Positions 35,649 to 45,590 of a DNA stretch of 64,000 bases are shown here, one piece after another (the first letter of the stretch is position 1; the number at the start of each line of letters is the position of its first letter). Below the pieces are notes generated by a model. It searched no databases and had not been told where the DNA came from. It saw nothing but the letters and a program-made list of their open reading frames with translations. This DNA is from Petunia secreta. Lineage: Eukaryota; Streptophyta; Magnoliopsida; Solanales; Solanaceae. The translations under genes were made by a program, and so were the position numbers. The stretch is taken from assembly GCA_029990175.1 (NCBI GenBank), contig JARKIP010000005.1, positions 34,295,501 to 34,359,500 of the forward strand, read 5' to 3'.

Positions 35649-36012
35649 ATAATACGGGAGTTAAGTGTTTTTTGTTTTCTTATGGGGGGGTTATCCTATA
35701 GTTAACTCTACTCTTTTCTATTAAGGTGTTTTCTTTATTCAGATTTCTTTCGTTCTTATCCTATGTAGCTAAGCGACGGGAACACCAATCCGAGTCCGGC
35801 CCTACGTCCTCCTAGACTCAACGGGCTAATCCAACGGAACTTTATGGCTTGCCAACGTCTAAACCGGAGATTAATCGGTTACCTCGACACAAGGATAAGG
35901 ACTAAGAGATATGAACAAGAAAACAGGCTTAACAGAAAATTTCGAGTTAACAAGGATAACAGATGATTTAGCCGACGATCATATTGGCTCTGATACCATA
36001 GGGGCAATAGAA
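35649..36012 (-). promoter_or_regulatory. Terminal viral leader starting at the primer site
   Basis: The first unit of the array in reading order. It begins only 14 bp before the primer site (35985-35998), so it lacks the TATA box and AATAAA. The array therefore starts almost exactly at the conventional zero point of a caulimovirid map, where the minus-strand discontinuity lies. Confidence 0.85.
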
Positions 36013-39000
36013 ACTAAGTCAGCAACATTAAAGGTGTTGGACACGTTATACTCACCAGGGAGGTCGATCACGTAGGCATTGTTGTTGATCTTGGTCAACA
36101 CTTGAAATGGACCATCCCCTCGAGGAGCCAACTTTCCTTTCCTTTGGTTCGGGAAGCGTTCCTTTCGGAAGTGAACCCAAACCCAATCTCCCTTCTTTAA
36201 TTCCAACTTTTTACTCCCCTTGTTTTTCTTTAAGGCAACCTTTGCATAGGCCTCCTCGAGGTTCTTCTTCACCTTTGCATGCAATTCGATCAAGGCAGCT
36301 GCTCTTCGAGTACCTTCAAAATCAAGAACAGAATCTCGAGGCAATGGGGTTAAATCAAGTGGAATCAAATGATTAAAGCCATACACACATTCAAACGGGG
36401 TCATGTTGATCATTCTATGCACCGTTCGATTGTATGCGAACTCCATCATGGGCAAACGATCAGCCCAGTTTCCAACCTTCCCTTTGGTCATTGCCCGAAG
36501 CAAAGATCCCAAGGTTCGGTTAACTACCTCAGTCTGTCCATCAGTCTTAGGATGGTAAGACGTCGAGAATAGTAGCTTGGTGCCGAGGGCACCCCACAAA
36601 CATTTCCAAAAATGACTCAAGAACTTCGAGTCTCGATCACTCACAATAGTACGAGGTACACCATGCAATTTTAACACATTAGAAACAAACAATGTAGCTA
36701 CATGCTGTGCATCATCACAATTTTTGCAAGGAATAAAGTGAGCCATTTTTGAAAAACGGTCAACCACAACGAAGATGCTATCATGTCCTCCCCCCGACCT
36801 TGGTAACCCCAAGACAAAGTCCATGGATATATCAACCCAAGGTCGATCAGGCACAGGCAACGGGGTGTACAATCCATGAGGGTTGGACATCGATTTTGCT
36901 TTCTTGCAAACGAGACAAGCGTTGCAAAGCTTTTCCACATCTCGTCGCATTTTGGGCCAATGGAACTGCTCGGTCAAGATACCAAGAGTTTTATCGACAC
37001 CGAAGTGCCCCATTAGTCCACCTGAGTGAGCTTCTCGAACCAAGAGCTCTCTCCACGATGACACTGGCACACAAACCCTCCCATTTTTGAAGAGGTAGCC
37101 ATCATGCCACTGATATTTCTCAACCTTTCGGCCACTCAAGATTGCGTCTCGAACACATTTCAGCTTGGGATCGTCCTCGTACATCGACTTGATGCTTTCG
37201 AATCCCATGAGCCTAGAGGCGAGAGTGGTCGCTAAGGCAAATTTCCTTGATAGCGCATCGGCCACAACATTATCTTTTCCCCTTTTGTAATGAATTACAT
37301 AGGGAAAGCTTTCAATGAATTCAACCCACTTGGCATGTCTTCGATTCAATTTCTCCTGACCTCGGAGATGTTTCAAAGACTCATGATCACTCTTGATCAC
37401 AAATTCTCGAGGCCACAAATAATGCTGCCAATGGGCGAGTGCTCGAACGAGGGCATACAATTCCTTGTCGTACGTAGAGTAGTTCAAGGTTGCACCCTTA
37501 AGCTTTTCGCTAAAGTAAGCGATCGGCTTCGAATCTTGCATCAGCACTCCTCCGATCCCAACTCCAGATGCATCACACTCGACTTCGAATGCTTTGCCGA
37601 AGTCAGGGAGTTGCAACAACGGGGCAGAACAAAGCCTCTGTTTCAACTCTTGGAAAGCCCTTTCTTGGGACTCTCCCCACACAAATGGATTGTCTTTCTT
37701 CACCAGCTCGGTTAAAGGAGCTGCCACGGTGCTAAAGTCACGAACAAACCTTCGGTAAAAGCTAGCTAAGCCATGGAAGCTACGAACTTGTGATACCGAG
37801 GTTGGAGTTGGCCAATCTTTGATGGCTTCGACCTTTGAGTCGTCGACTTCGACACCATTAGCACTGACTACAAATCCAAGAAAGACTACACGATCGACAC
37901 CAAAGGCACACTTTTTGAAATTAGCATACAACTTCTCTTCTCGAAGCTTTTCAAGCACAAGCCTTAGGTGTTCGACATGTTCATCCATGGTTCGACTATA
38001 AACAAGTATGTCATCGAAATAAACGACAACGAACTTGTTTATGAACGGTTTGAGCACATGGTTCATCAATCGCATGAATGTGCTCGGGGCATTGGATAAG
38101 CCAAATGGCATTACCAACCATTCATAGAGACCGAATTTGGTCTTGAATGCGGTTTTCCACTCGTCTCCGGGTTTCATTCGGATCTGATGGTAACCGGACC
38201 TGAGGTCGATCTTTGTAAAGCATGAAGAACCACTTAATTCATCTAGCATGTCATCTAGTCGAGGAATAGGATGACGATACTTTACCGTTATTTTGTTGAC
38301 TGCTCGACAGTCAACACACATTCGCCATGTTCCATCCTTCTTCGGGACAAGGATAACAGGAACGGCGCAAGGACTCAAGCTCTCACGAACGAGGCCCTTG
38401 TTCAGCAATTCATCAACCTGCCGTTGGAGCTCTTTGGTGTCTTCGGGATTACACCGGTATGCAGGTTTGTTAGGGATTTGAGACCCTGGTACGAAGTCAA
38501 TTTGGTGTTCGATTCCCCTCAACGGAGGTAATCCACCTGGCATTTCCTCAGGAAACATGTCCTCGAAGTCCTGCAAAGCTTTTCGAACAAACAAAGGCAA
38601 AGGGTTATCATTAGAAAAATCATCATTAGAGTTTAGAAAGATACCCTTGTGCACAAGGCAAATCATCATCTGACCGTTGTCGTTGCCTCGTAAGATCTCA
38701 CCGGGTTGCATGATTGCACAAAATCCTTTCACTTCGGTCGGTGAGTTTGTCTCTTCGGGCCCCAATTTTGCTCCCATCGGAAGCTTAGCTTTGGCCACTT
38801 CTTTCAATTCTTTCATTCGTTTATAGTCCTCGGTGACTTGTTTTGGAGACAAGGGTTTGAGTATAAAACTCTTCCCATCAAGCTTCACAGTGTAAGTGTT
38901 GGATCTGCCATTGTGAACAGCTGTTCGGTCATACTGCCATGGTCGACCCAATAGCAAATGACAGGCTTGCATCGGAACCACATCGAATATCATCTCATCC

Positions 39001-40781
39001 TGATACTCTCCGATTTTGAACTTGATCCACACTTGTTTGACAACTCTCAATTCTCCACACTCATTCAGCCATTGTAACTTGTAAGGGTGGGGATGCTTCA
39101 TCGTAGGTAATCCCATTTGTGAAACCAAAGTTTGGCTCACTACATTGGCACAACTACCAGAATCAATGATCATCGAACACACCTTTCCTCTCACTCGACA
39201 TCGGGCATGAAAGAGGTTTTCTCTTTGGTTGTCCTCTTCTTCAAGAGTCATGCAGCTCAAATTCCTTCGAACCACAAGAAACATTTCCGGATGATCAGCT
39301 TTGGCAGCCTCATGATCATCATCAACTTCAGCTCGATCAGTCTCCTCGATAATTTCCTCCTCGGTGTCACTCGCTTGCTCATGGACGGTTCCATCTTCGA
39401 GCAGAAGCATAACTTTGCGAGTTGGACACTCTTTTGCCATGTGATCATAACCTCTGCATTTGTGACACTGAATATTTGAAGCACTAGGAGAGTTGAGTGG
39501 AACTTTAACTCCCACTTCTCGCGACTGGTTAACGGTCACACCCCTTTCGAAGGGTCTCTTCGAATCTCGAACAGTGTTAGCACTTGCTTGGTTTGGACTC
39601 TTCCATTCTTTACTTCGGTTCAAAGGAGTAGAAGTAGTGACTCCTCGATACCGGTTTGCCTTATCGTCCTTCACCAATTTTTCAGCTTCGGTGGCAGCAT
39701 CAAACACATCTTCCAACGTGTGATACACGTGGAGTCTCAATTGAGATGACACATCCCTAGCCAAGCCATTTTTGAATCTGATAATGGCTTGCTCTTCGTC
39801 TTCGACCAGATCAAGATTCAATCGAACCTTTTTGAACTCATCGTGGTACTCTTGGACAGACTTGGACCCTTGCTTTAACTCATAGAGCTTTTGCATTTGA
39901 GTCTGCCTGTATTTGGCGCTCAAATACTTAGCATCCATAGCTCTCATCAACTGTGGCCACGTATTGACTACTGGATAGTCATTTCTTCTTCTATGCCTCT
40001 TGTCAGATTCCCACCATGTTGATGCATAAGCTTCGAACGAAGCAATGGCATGGGCAGCTTTTCTCTCATCGGTCATCTCATTGGTTTCAAAGATGCGCTC
40101 CATTTTAAGCTTCCATTCAAGATACTCATCGGGATCACTAGTTCCTTTAAAGGGTGGAATAGTGATCTTGACACTGTTCAAATTTGAGTCTCGAACAGCT
40201 CTAGCCTGTTCGGGAAACTCATCTTCTCGATCATTAGCCTCACGCTCAATATTTCTTTCAACATTTGCGCCTCGGCCTCGACCTCGGAAATTTCCACGAC
40301 CTCGGTGAGCTTGCCTTCGTTGAGCGAATGCCAGCTCACGCTCATATTCGTCCTCGGGAAATTCCTCTTCATCAACCTCCTCGGCAACGGCTCCAAGATC
40401 TCTTCGGGCCACTGGAGGTGGTATTCTTTCTCCTCGGGGAATGCCCAAGTTTTGATAAGCAGCTTGGGGATTGCCCAAGTTTTGTTGTGCTTGGGGATTG
40501 CCCAAGTTAAGCTCTCTTCGAATTGCTTCACTCGTCAACTGATGTTGTCGAAGAAGCTCAGCATACAGCTCAGGTTTCATCGGAGTGGATTCGCTCGTTC
40601 CAGCGCCGGACCCATTTTTGGCCACGGACGCACTTCCCTGCTCGAGGTTAGCTACTCGAGCACTCACTCCTCTCACATCGGCACTGATGCCTTGTATCGC
40701 AGCCATGAGATCTGCTAACGACAATTCAGGCTTTTCAATGCTTTTGCCATCGTTTCCAGCCATTGTACCTGCACAAGTCAA
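35979..40781 (-). CDS. Element 1 gag-pol polyprotein, 3' end replaced by viral sequence
   Basis: One open frame of 1600 codons; the start is probably the Met at 40763 (MAGNDGK), since sister elements begin MAN/MAS/MAG. Order: coiled N-terminus with LGNPQ repeats; gag core ~200-380; CCHC knuckle (CHKCRGYDHMAKEC, ~438); protease (IIDSGSCANVV, ~538); RT (YFDDILVYS, ~923); RNase H (ECDASGVGIGG, ~1070); integrase with zinc-binding His/Cys region (~1250-1300) and catalytic core (DISMDFVLG, IVSDRDSKF, TDGQTEVVNR); integrase tail ending FNVADLV. The last ~11 codons are read from viral leader and stop at 35979. The RT and IN wording resembles CRM chromoviruses; no canonical chromodomain is visible. 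No internal stop, so it looks young. Confidence 0.93.
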   Translation of the reverse strand: MTCAGTMAGNDGKSIEKPELSLADLMAAIQGISADVRGVSARVANLEQGSASVAKNGSGAGTSESTPMKPELYAELLRQHQLTSEAIRRELNLGNPQAQQNLGNPQAAYQNLGIPRGERIPPPVARRDLGAVAEEVDEEEFPEDEYERELAFAQRRQAHRGRGNFRGRGRGANVERNIEREANDREDEFPEQARAVRDSNLNSVKITIPPFKGTSDPDEYLEWKLKMERIFETNEMTDERKAAHAIASFEAYASTWWESDKRHRRRNDYPVVNTWPQLMRAMDAKYLSAKYRQTQMQKLYELKQGSKSVQEYHDEFKKVRLNLDLVEDEEQAIIRFKNGLARDVSSQLRLHVYHTLEDVFDAATEAEKLVKDDKANRYRGVTTSTPLNRSKEWKSPNQASANTVRDSKRPFERGVTVNQSREVGVKVPLNSPSASNIQCHKCRGYDHMAKECPTRKVMLLLEDGTVHEQASDTEEEIIEETDRAEVDDDHEAAKADHPEMFLVVRRNLSCMTLEEEDNQRENLFHARCRVRGKVCSMIIDSGSCANVVSQTLVSQMGLPTMKHPHPYKLQWLNECGELRVVKQVWIKFKIGEYQDEMIFDVVPMQACHLLLGRPWQYDRTAVHNGRSNTYTVKLDGKSFILKPLSPKQVTEDYKRMKELKEVAKAKLPMGAKLGPEETNSPTEVKGFCAIMQPGEILRGNDNGQMMICLVHKGIFLNSNDDFSNDNPLPLFVRKALQDFEDMFPEEMPGGLPPLRGIEHQIDFVPGSQIPNKPAYRCNPEDTKELQRQVDELLNKGLVRESLSPCAVPVILVPKKDGTWRMCVDCRAVNKITVKYRHPIPRLDDMLDELSGSSCFTKIDLRSGYHQIRMKPGDEWKTAFKTKFGLYEWLVMPFGLSNAPSTFMRLMNHVLKPFINKFVVVYFDDILVYSRTMDEHVEHLRLVLEKLREEKLYANFKKCAFGVDRVVFLGFVVSANGVEVDDSKVEAIKDWPTPTSVSQVRSFHGLASFYRRFVRDFSTVAAPLTELVKKDNPFVWGESQERAFQELKQRLCSAPLLQLPDFGKAFEVECDASGVGIGGVLMQDSKPIAYFSEKLKGATLNYSTYDKELYALVRALAHWQHYLWPREFVIKSDHESLKHLRGQEKLNRRHAKWVEFIESFPYVIHYKRGKDNVVADALSRKFALATTLASRLMGFESIKSMYEDDPKLKCVRDAILSGRKVEKYQWHDGYLFKNGRVCVPVSSWRELLVREAHSGGLMGHFGVDKTLGILTEQFHWPKMRRDVEKLCNACLVCKKAKSMSNPHGLYTPLPVPDRPWVDISMDFVLGLPRSGGGHDSIFVVVDRFSKMAHFIPCKNCDDAQHVATLFVSNVLKLHGVPRTIVSDRDSKFLSHFWKCLWGALGTKLLFSTSYHPKTDGQTEVVNRTLGSLLRAMTKGKVGNWADRLPMMEFAYNRTVHRMINMTPFECVYGFNHLIPLDLTPLPRDSVLDFEGTRRAAALIELHAKVKKNLEEAYAKVALKKNKGSKKLELKKGDWVWVHFRKERFPNQRKGKLAPRGDGPFQVLTKINNNAYVIDLPGEYNVSNTFNVADLVSIAPMVSEPI
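35985..35998 (-). other. tRNA-Met primer-binding site at the array end
   Basis: TGGTATCAGAGCCA on the minus strand, 14 bp inside the virus/gypsy junction. Confidence 0.9.
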
Positions 40782-41963
40782 AGATCAAACAAATGTTAGG
40801 GTTAGAAATCACCTCACACACTCCCTCACCTTTGATGGGTGGCACTCGGGTCCACTCAATTTATGGGTTCGGTTTTTGATCACTCAAGGACTTGGTAACA
40901 GTGGCTCGTCCAATTGATCGGTCCTCTAAGATCCTTCAAGTTCGACAATAGTCACTGCCTCTTCGGGAAGAGTGAAGTGATGTTCGACTCGATGGAACGG
41001 ACGCTTTTTAACTAAGCTCGGGGAGTCAAGAGAATTTCTACGAAAGTTTGGACTTCGGTCACCCCTTCGCACGAATTCCTATCAGCTTAAAAGAGTTAGT
41101 ACGACCTCGAGTAGGACAATTACTCAAAAGATCCACCAACTAGAATTTGACACGAAAGAAAGTGAAAACCTAGGAGAATCTACCCTTTGATTCCCCTTTG
41201 GAATCTTTTTCGATCACACCCACTCCTGTCCGTACAAGAGTGGTCCCTCCTTGGTACGGATAGGGTTTTACCTTATCCACTTTCCTTTTTCAGCCGACAA
41301 TTTTCACCTGGGGTTTTGATGTTAAAATTTTAACCCCTTTCTTCTTCAATGGAACAGTGACCTTGCTCCGGCGTACGGACGCAACAACTTCGGTTCACTG
41401 ACCACGAAATTCAACAGATCTGAGTTGCTCTTTCAACTCCGGTTTCATCAGCATCGGAGGAATTCAGTTCAAGTTCTTCGAGCTAAGAACCAGCTCGTTC
41501 GAGTCGTACACTGTTACGATTTGTAACAAGTTTCCGGCGTACGGACTTCGATTTATACTCAGAACTTCGATTTTTAAGCAACAAACAAACCCAAATCACT
41601 CAAGAACCACCAATCTTCACCGGTTTCTTCCAAACACAGTGGGGTTCGAGTTCAGTCACCAATGAAGCTCAAAACAGTCCAAAATTCACCAAGAAACCCT
41701 AGTCACAAAATCAGTACGTCGGGTACTCGTTGGATTCAGACTTCGATGGTGAACAAGAGTCAATGGTTGTTTATCCCAAACAACCAACAATCAATCACAA
41801 TTTTGAATTTTCTTTTTAACACTTTTTTTTTTATTTGTAAAATAACAACACCAACAGTAACAAAATCAAATCAAGAACACGAAATGGAAAACAGAGACAC
41901 AAACGCACGAAATTAAAGATAACGTAAACAGGATTTGGGGTTGTAGAAACAAGCCCAAACCGT
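40782..41963 (-). other. Element 1 5' leader (primer site to gag)
   Basis: About 1.2 kb of non-coding sequence. It contains two copies of CCGGCGTACGGAC (near 41370 and 41533) and facing TCCGTAC/GTACGGA words (41225-41265), which could form stems. No convincing ORF. It has none of the AGGCG palindromes seen in the other elements. Confidence 0.7.
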
Positions 41964-41975
41964 GCTCTGATACCA
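41964..41975 (-). other. Element 1 primer-binding site
   Basis: TGGTATCAGAGC on the minus strand, complementary to tRNA-Met, three bases from the LTR end. Confidence 0.88.
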
Positions 41976-41978
41976 AGA

Positions 41979-42731
41979 TGGTGCAATGCAATTCCCGAAG
42001 GGGTTGCCAGCACAAACGCGGAAGAACAAACAAGAAAGATAAAGATAGAAGCAAGACAAAACTTGCTTCTTTCGAAAGAACAGTGAGGAACCTGTCTCAA
42101 AGCTCAATCAAAAGGGATACAAGGATCACCTATACTATGCAACAATCCTCAAGAGAACATTGCCTCTTGCAAACTGAATGATCAAGAGGAATGTTCAATC
42201 GGACTAACCGAAAGCCACAAGTCCTTAAAAGCCCTCACCGGGGTTTTGCTCACGACGGAGACAAGAAGAAATGTGCTCGGCACTTTCATTCAATTCATCA
42301 ATATTCAAAAACTAGCTACTTACAATGAAAGGAAACAGTGTTTATATAGGAAATACTAAGGGTAAACTAGTAAATAGGTCACAGTTGACCAATAGAAATA
42401 AGCCACGCAGGGCTGAGTTAAAATGTGTTCGGCAGACTTTGACTTCGGTAAGCCTTGGCTTCGGTTCTCGATTGTCTGCTCGAACACACACTTGTTGCCT
42501 TCGGACGCTCAATTGTCTTCGAGCTCATTGTCCTCGGTCACATTGCCTTCGGGCTCAAATCTGAAGATAATGCCTTCGATTCTTGAGCTCGGCCACTCAG
42601 CTTCGGAGCAATTGTTTTCCTTCGGCCAGGCTAAGTGAACGTGCACATCGTGCAGCAGCTTGGCTTGGCTTCTTGTCATCGGTCTCCTCGGTGGATCGAT
42701 CACTTGATCAGCACGTGATCGGGCTGCATCA
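41979..42731 (-). repeat. Element 1 5' LTR (753 bp)
   Basis: In element orientation it starts TGATGCAGCC and ends TTGCACCA, next to the primer site. A TATA-like CTATATAA lies at about 42342-42349. The first part is open in frame and encodes the tail motif TRSQAK (near 42670), which in these elements is the C-terminus of pol reaching into the 3' LTR. The U3 part has many CTTCGG/CTCGG words. The partner LTR is outside the window. The target duplication should be TAAGT (42732-42736). Confidence 0.82.
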
Positions 42732-43656
42732 TAAGTCCTTGGAGTTGCTTCTTGAGTTGCTCTTGCCGATACCTTGGAGTTATGTACCTGGCATTCATAA
42801 GTCCTTTCAAATCATCCCAAGTCACATTCAAATGCAAATTCATCCTTCTCCTAGACCTCTTCATAGACTCCCACCAAGTAGAAGCATAGGCCTCAAAGGT
42901 AGAAATAGCATATGTACCCTTTCGCTCCTCGGTCATCTCATTGGTATCAAACACCCTTTCCATTTGTAGTACCCATTCCATGTATGCCTCCGGATCACAA
43001 GTTCCTTTGAAGGATGGAAGATTGAGCTTGACACTATTGAGGTTGTTGTTGTTGTCACGTACCCCATAGTTAGGCTCCGGTTGGCCTCCATAGTGGTCAT
43101 CATGTGCAACATACTCCCTCCTAGCATTCCTCCCTCCATATCCTATGGGTGGCCCTCGACCTCGGCCTCTACCCCTATCCACATTTCGACCCCAATTCAT
43201 TGGCCTCCTAGGTTGATAAGGAGCATCATACCCATAGGCCTCATAACCATACTCGGCTTCCTCCTCTTCTTGAGTCTCAACAACTTGCTCAAGAGGTGGG
43301 ACAAACCTAACGGGTCTTCGAAATGGAGCATTTCCTTGGGGATTGCCCAAGTTGAGAGGATTGCTCTCCTGTCGGGGATTGCCCAACCCACGCTCTCGTA
43401 GAGCTTCGACTTTGCTTTGCTCATACCTCTTGTTTAGCTCAACAAAGTGTCCGAGGGTCATAGGAGTGCTATGACTCGTGCCTTCTCCGGATTCAATTTG
43501 GACACTCGGGGTCCTCCTCTCTCCGGTCTCAACTTGATTCCTCTCGACGGTTTCAAGTCTCAATGAGATATCCTCCAATTTAGCCATAATGGTGGCCATA
43601 AAGTGCTTCATGGGATCATCTCCATCGTTTGCCATTTCACCTACAAAAAGCAACAA
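42732..43656 (-). pseudogene. Element 4 gag, interrupted by element 1
   Basis: Gag N-terminal half; the start is probably Met at 43635 (MANDGDD). It has LGNP repeats encoded by TTGGGGATTGCCCAA-type words, an RGRGRG basic stretch, and the start of the gag core (FEAYASTWWESMKRSRRR). The frame is open up to the insertion of element 1, and translation then enters its LTR. It is very like element 3 gag. Knuckle, protease and pol are not in the window. Confidence 0.85.
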
Positions 43657-44721
43657 ACGTTAGCAAAATACCTCACCCACTCCCTTACAATTGTTTTCAC
43701 TCGGCTCGCTCGTGTTTAGTGGGAGATGGATATTTCACACAAGTTTGAGTCTAAAAGCTTCAAGTAGTTGACCAACGAACCACAACTCAATCACTCAACT
43801 TATCAAGTCCAAATGCACTCCGGGGTGAGTGGAGTTAATGGGACTCGATTGGCACGGTAAGCACTTTAATTGAGGACTTGAATCAAAAGATACTACGGAT
43901 CTTCTTTGAATTCTAGTCTCCTTTCTAAGGCACGATGATCCTAATAGCTCAAAGTAATTAGCACTAATCGAGTAGGATTATACTCTAATAGCACTAACCG
44001 GAAGCAATGCAAACAACAAAACACGAAAACCTAGAAGAAACTACCCAATTCCCAACTTGAAGGAAGTAGGCGCCCCACCTGTTTTGAATAGGTGGTCCGC
44101 CTGGTTCCCTGTAGAGGGGAGTAGGCGGTCAGCCTACTCTACTAGGCGGTCCGCCTCTGTAAAATCCAGAGAGCTCAAGAAAAACAGGCGGTCCGCCTCT
44201 TCTACTAGGCGCCCCCCCGCCTAGTGCAATTTCCAGCACTGTTCAAACTCGTTTTTCTTGCCTTTGGCACCCAAAAATCCACCAATTCACACGTTGTTTT
44301 ATCGATCCAAAGGTACCCAAATGTTGTTTCAAGCACAGAGATCAAACCCCAATCAATTTCATCAAAACCCAATCAAAATTCAACAATCTACCATGTTCAT
44401 CATGTTCATAGCTAGGGTTTCAAGCTTTTTCAATTTTTTTCAAGGGTTTCAAATCTCAAATCATGGAATACAACTCCAAATCGTGTGTGTTGGGTACCAA
44501 AATAACGGGTTTCCAATAAGAAACAAACCCCAATATCAATCACAACACGAATCAATCCAAAACACAAGATAGAACAAATTTTTGGTATTTTTCAATTTTC
44601 CAATTTTTTTTTTTTTGTGATTTTCTTCCTTCAATAACAATAAACAAGAACCTAAGATAGAAACCAACCTAGGCACGAAGAATCAAGGGTCGGGGGTTTG
44701 TAGAAACAAAACCCGAGCCTT
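43657..44721 (-). other. Element 4 5' leader with palindrome cluster
   Basis: About 1.07 kb without a credible ORF. Positions 44067-44224 hold several AGGCG-NNN-CGCCT palindromes (centres GTC and CCC) with the word ATCCAGAGAG between them (44164-44173). The cluster lies 430-590 nt before the gag start, as in elements 2, 3 and 5. Confidence 0.75.
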
Positions 44722-44733
44722 GCTCTGATACCA
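44722..44733 (-). other. Element 4 primer-binding site
   Basis: TGGTATCAGAGC on the minus strand, complementary to tRNA-Met, three bases from the LTR. Confidence 0.88.
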
Positions 44734-44736
44734 AGA

Positions 44737-45465
44737 TGATAAGAATCAAAAACGAAACGCGGAAATAAAGATAAAGAGCGAGACACTACTCGAACTCCCT
44801 ACGAAGTAACTATGGAGAACTCGTTCCATAATACCCTCGTATCGGCGTCAAGGAGGACCTACACTATGCAACTACCCTCGAGCCGCACCTGGGACTCGCA
44901 AATAGAATGATCGGGGGTGGTTTGGGGTTCAACTAGAATCCACTAGTAAACTCAAACCGTCTCAAAGGGTTTTCATTCAAAGAGAATCCACTCTTGAACA
45001 TTGTCATTGACAATCAATCATTCATCATAATAGCTAAAACTAATGAATAATGCTAAGCTATGGAGTATTTATAGGCCTCATTCAAGACATAAGGAAAGGC
45101 CTAAAGTACCCTTAAGTAAGTTCTAAAGTCATAAGCCACGTAGGGGCATAATAGAAATTACATAGGATAAAAACTAGAAAATCCCGCATGCTATTCAGCA
45201 CTAGGCGCCCCGCCTGTTTATACTAGGCGCCCCGCCTAGTCTTCAGTAGGTGGTCCGCCTCTGCAGTAGGCGGCCAGGAATCCAGAGAGTGATCATGAAG
45301 TGGGCGGTCCGTCCCTTTGACTAGGCGGTCCGCCCCTCCTTGGGCAGCCTTGAAACGCTCCGAAATTGGTCCCGAATGCTCCTCGTTCCATGGCGTTCCA
45401 ATGCATAAGCTCTTCCTTGGCCTTGGATGGTGTTTTTGGGTGGTTGCTCGATTTGGGTCTTATCA
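44737..45465 (-). repeat. Element 4 5' LTR (729 bp)
   Basis: In element orientation it begins TGATAAGACCC and ends CTTATCA, an inverted terminal pair. TATA box TATAAATA at 45066-45073. A U3 palindrome cluster at 45201-45338 (centres CCC and GTC) lies 130-270 bp upstream of the TATA box. Confidence 0.85.
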
Positions 45466-45590
45466 CCCAAGTAGCAACGGAGAACTTGTTCCGTTACACC
45501 CCGAGAGAAGGCCAAGAACACCTACACTAGGCAACTACCCTCGAGCCAACTAGGACTCGCAAATAGAATGATCGGGGCGGGGTTGTTAGG
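45466..45590 (-). repeat. Element 3 3' LTR, fragment between elements 4 and 2
   Basis: Matches 59022-59146 of the element 3 5' LTR almost base for base (CCCAAGTAGCAACGG to GTTGTTAGG). It is the piece of LTR left between two independent insertions; the remainder of this LTR is at 53421-53970. Confidence 0.88.
45586..45590. repeat. Target-site duplication of element 2, left copy
   Basis: TTAGG immediately before the element 2 LTR; the right copy is at 53416-53420. The undisturbed site reads GTTGTTAGGCAACTAG at 59138-59153. Confidence 0.92.

Larger units (their letters stand above)
1..36012. mobile_element. Endogenous pararetrovirus tandem array, six units in part
   Basis: Near-identical 7.7-kb units carry caulimovirid hallmarks: 30K-type movement domain, CCHC knuckle, aspartic protease, RT with YIDD, RNase H, a tRNA-Met primer-binding site and no integrase or LTRs. 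Equivalent ORF starts are 7705-7706 bp apart (12346 to 20051; 1330 to 9036). E to F is 7371 bp because E carries 332-bp and 2-bp deletions. Units A-B and H read on the minus strand, C-F on the plus strand. The left end is outside the window. The right end, near 36012, lies 14 bp past the primer-binding site and enters a gypsy gag-pol ORF. A circular viral genome integrated as a concatemer would give this layout. Genus not assigned; florendovirus- or tungrovirus-like layouts are comparisons only. Confidence 0.93.
36013..42731 (-). mobile_element. Gypsy element 1 (CRM-like), interrupted by the viral array
   Basis: 5' LTR, primer site, leader and gag-pol up to the end of integrase. The rest of the tail and the 3' LTR are missing at the virus junction and should lie beyond the left end of the window if the array was inserted here. 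The element itself sits in the gag of element 4. It differs from the other four in style: many TTCGG/CTCGA words and no AGGCG palindromes. Confidence 0.88.
42732..45465 (-). mobile_element. Gypsy element 4, 5' part only
   Basis: 5' LTR, primer site, leader and the first ~310 codons of gag. The rest is displaced to the left by element 1 and lies outside the window. It is inserted in the 3' LTR of element 3 at 45466, with CCCAA (45466-45470) as the likely target duplication on this side. Confidence 0.85.

Noticed and set aside
42509..42703. Separate small gene with TRSQAK
   Set aside because: It is the LTR-encoded tail of pol in element 1's 5' LTR, by comparison with element 2.
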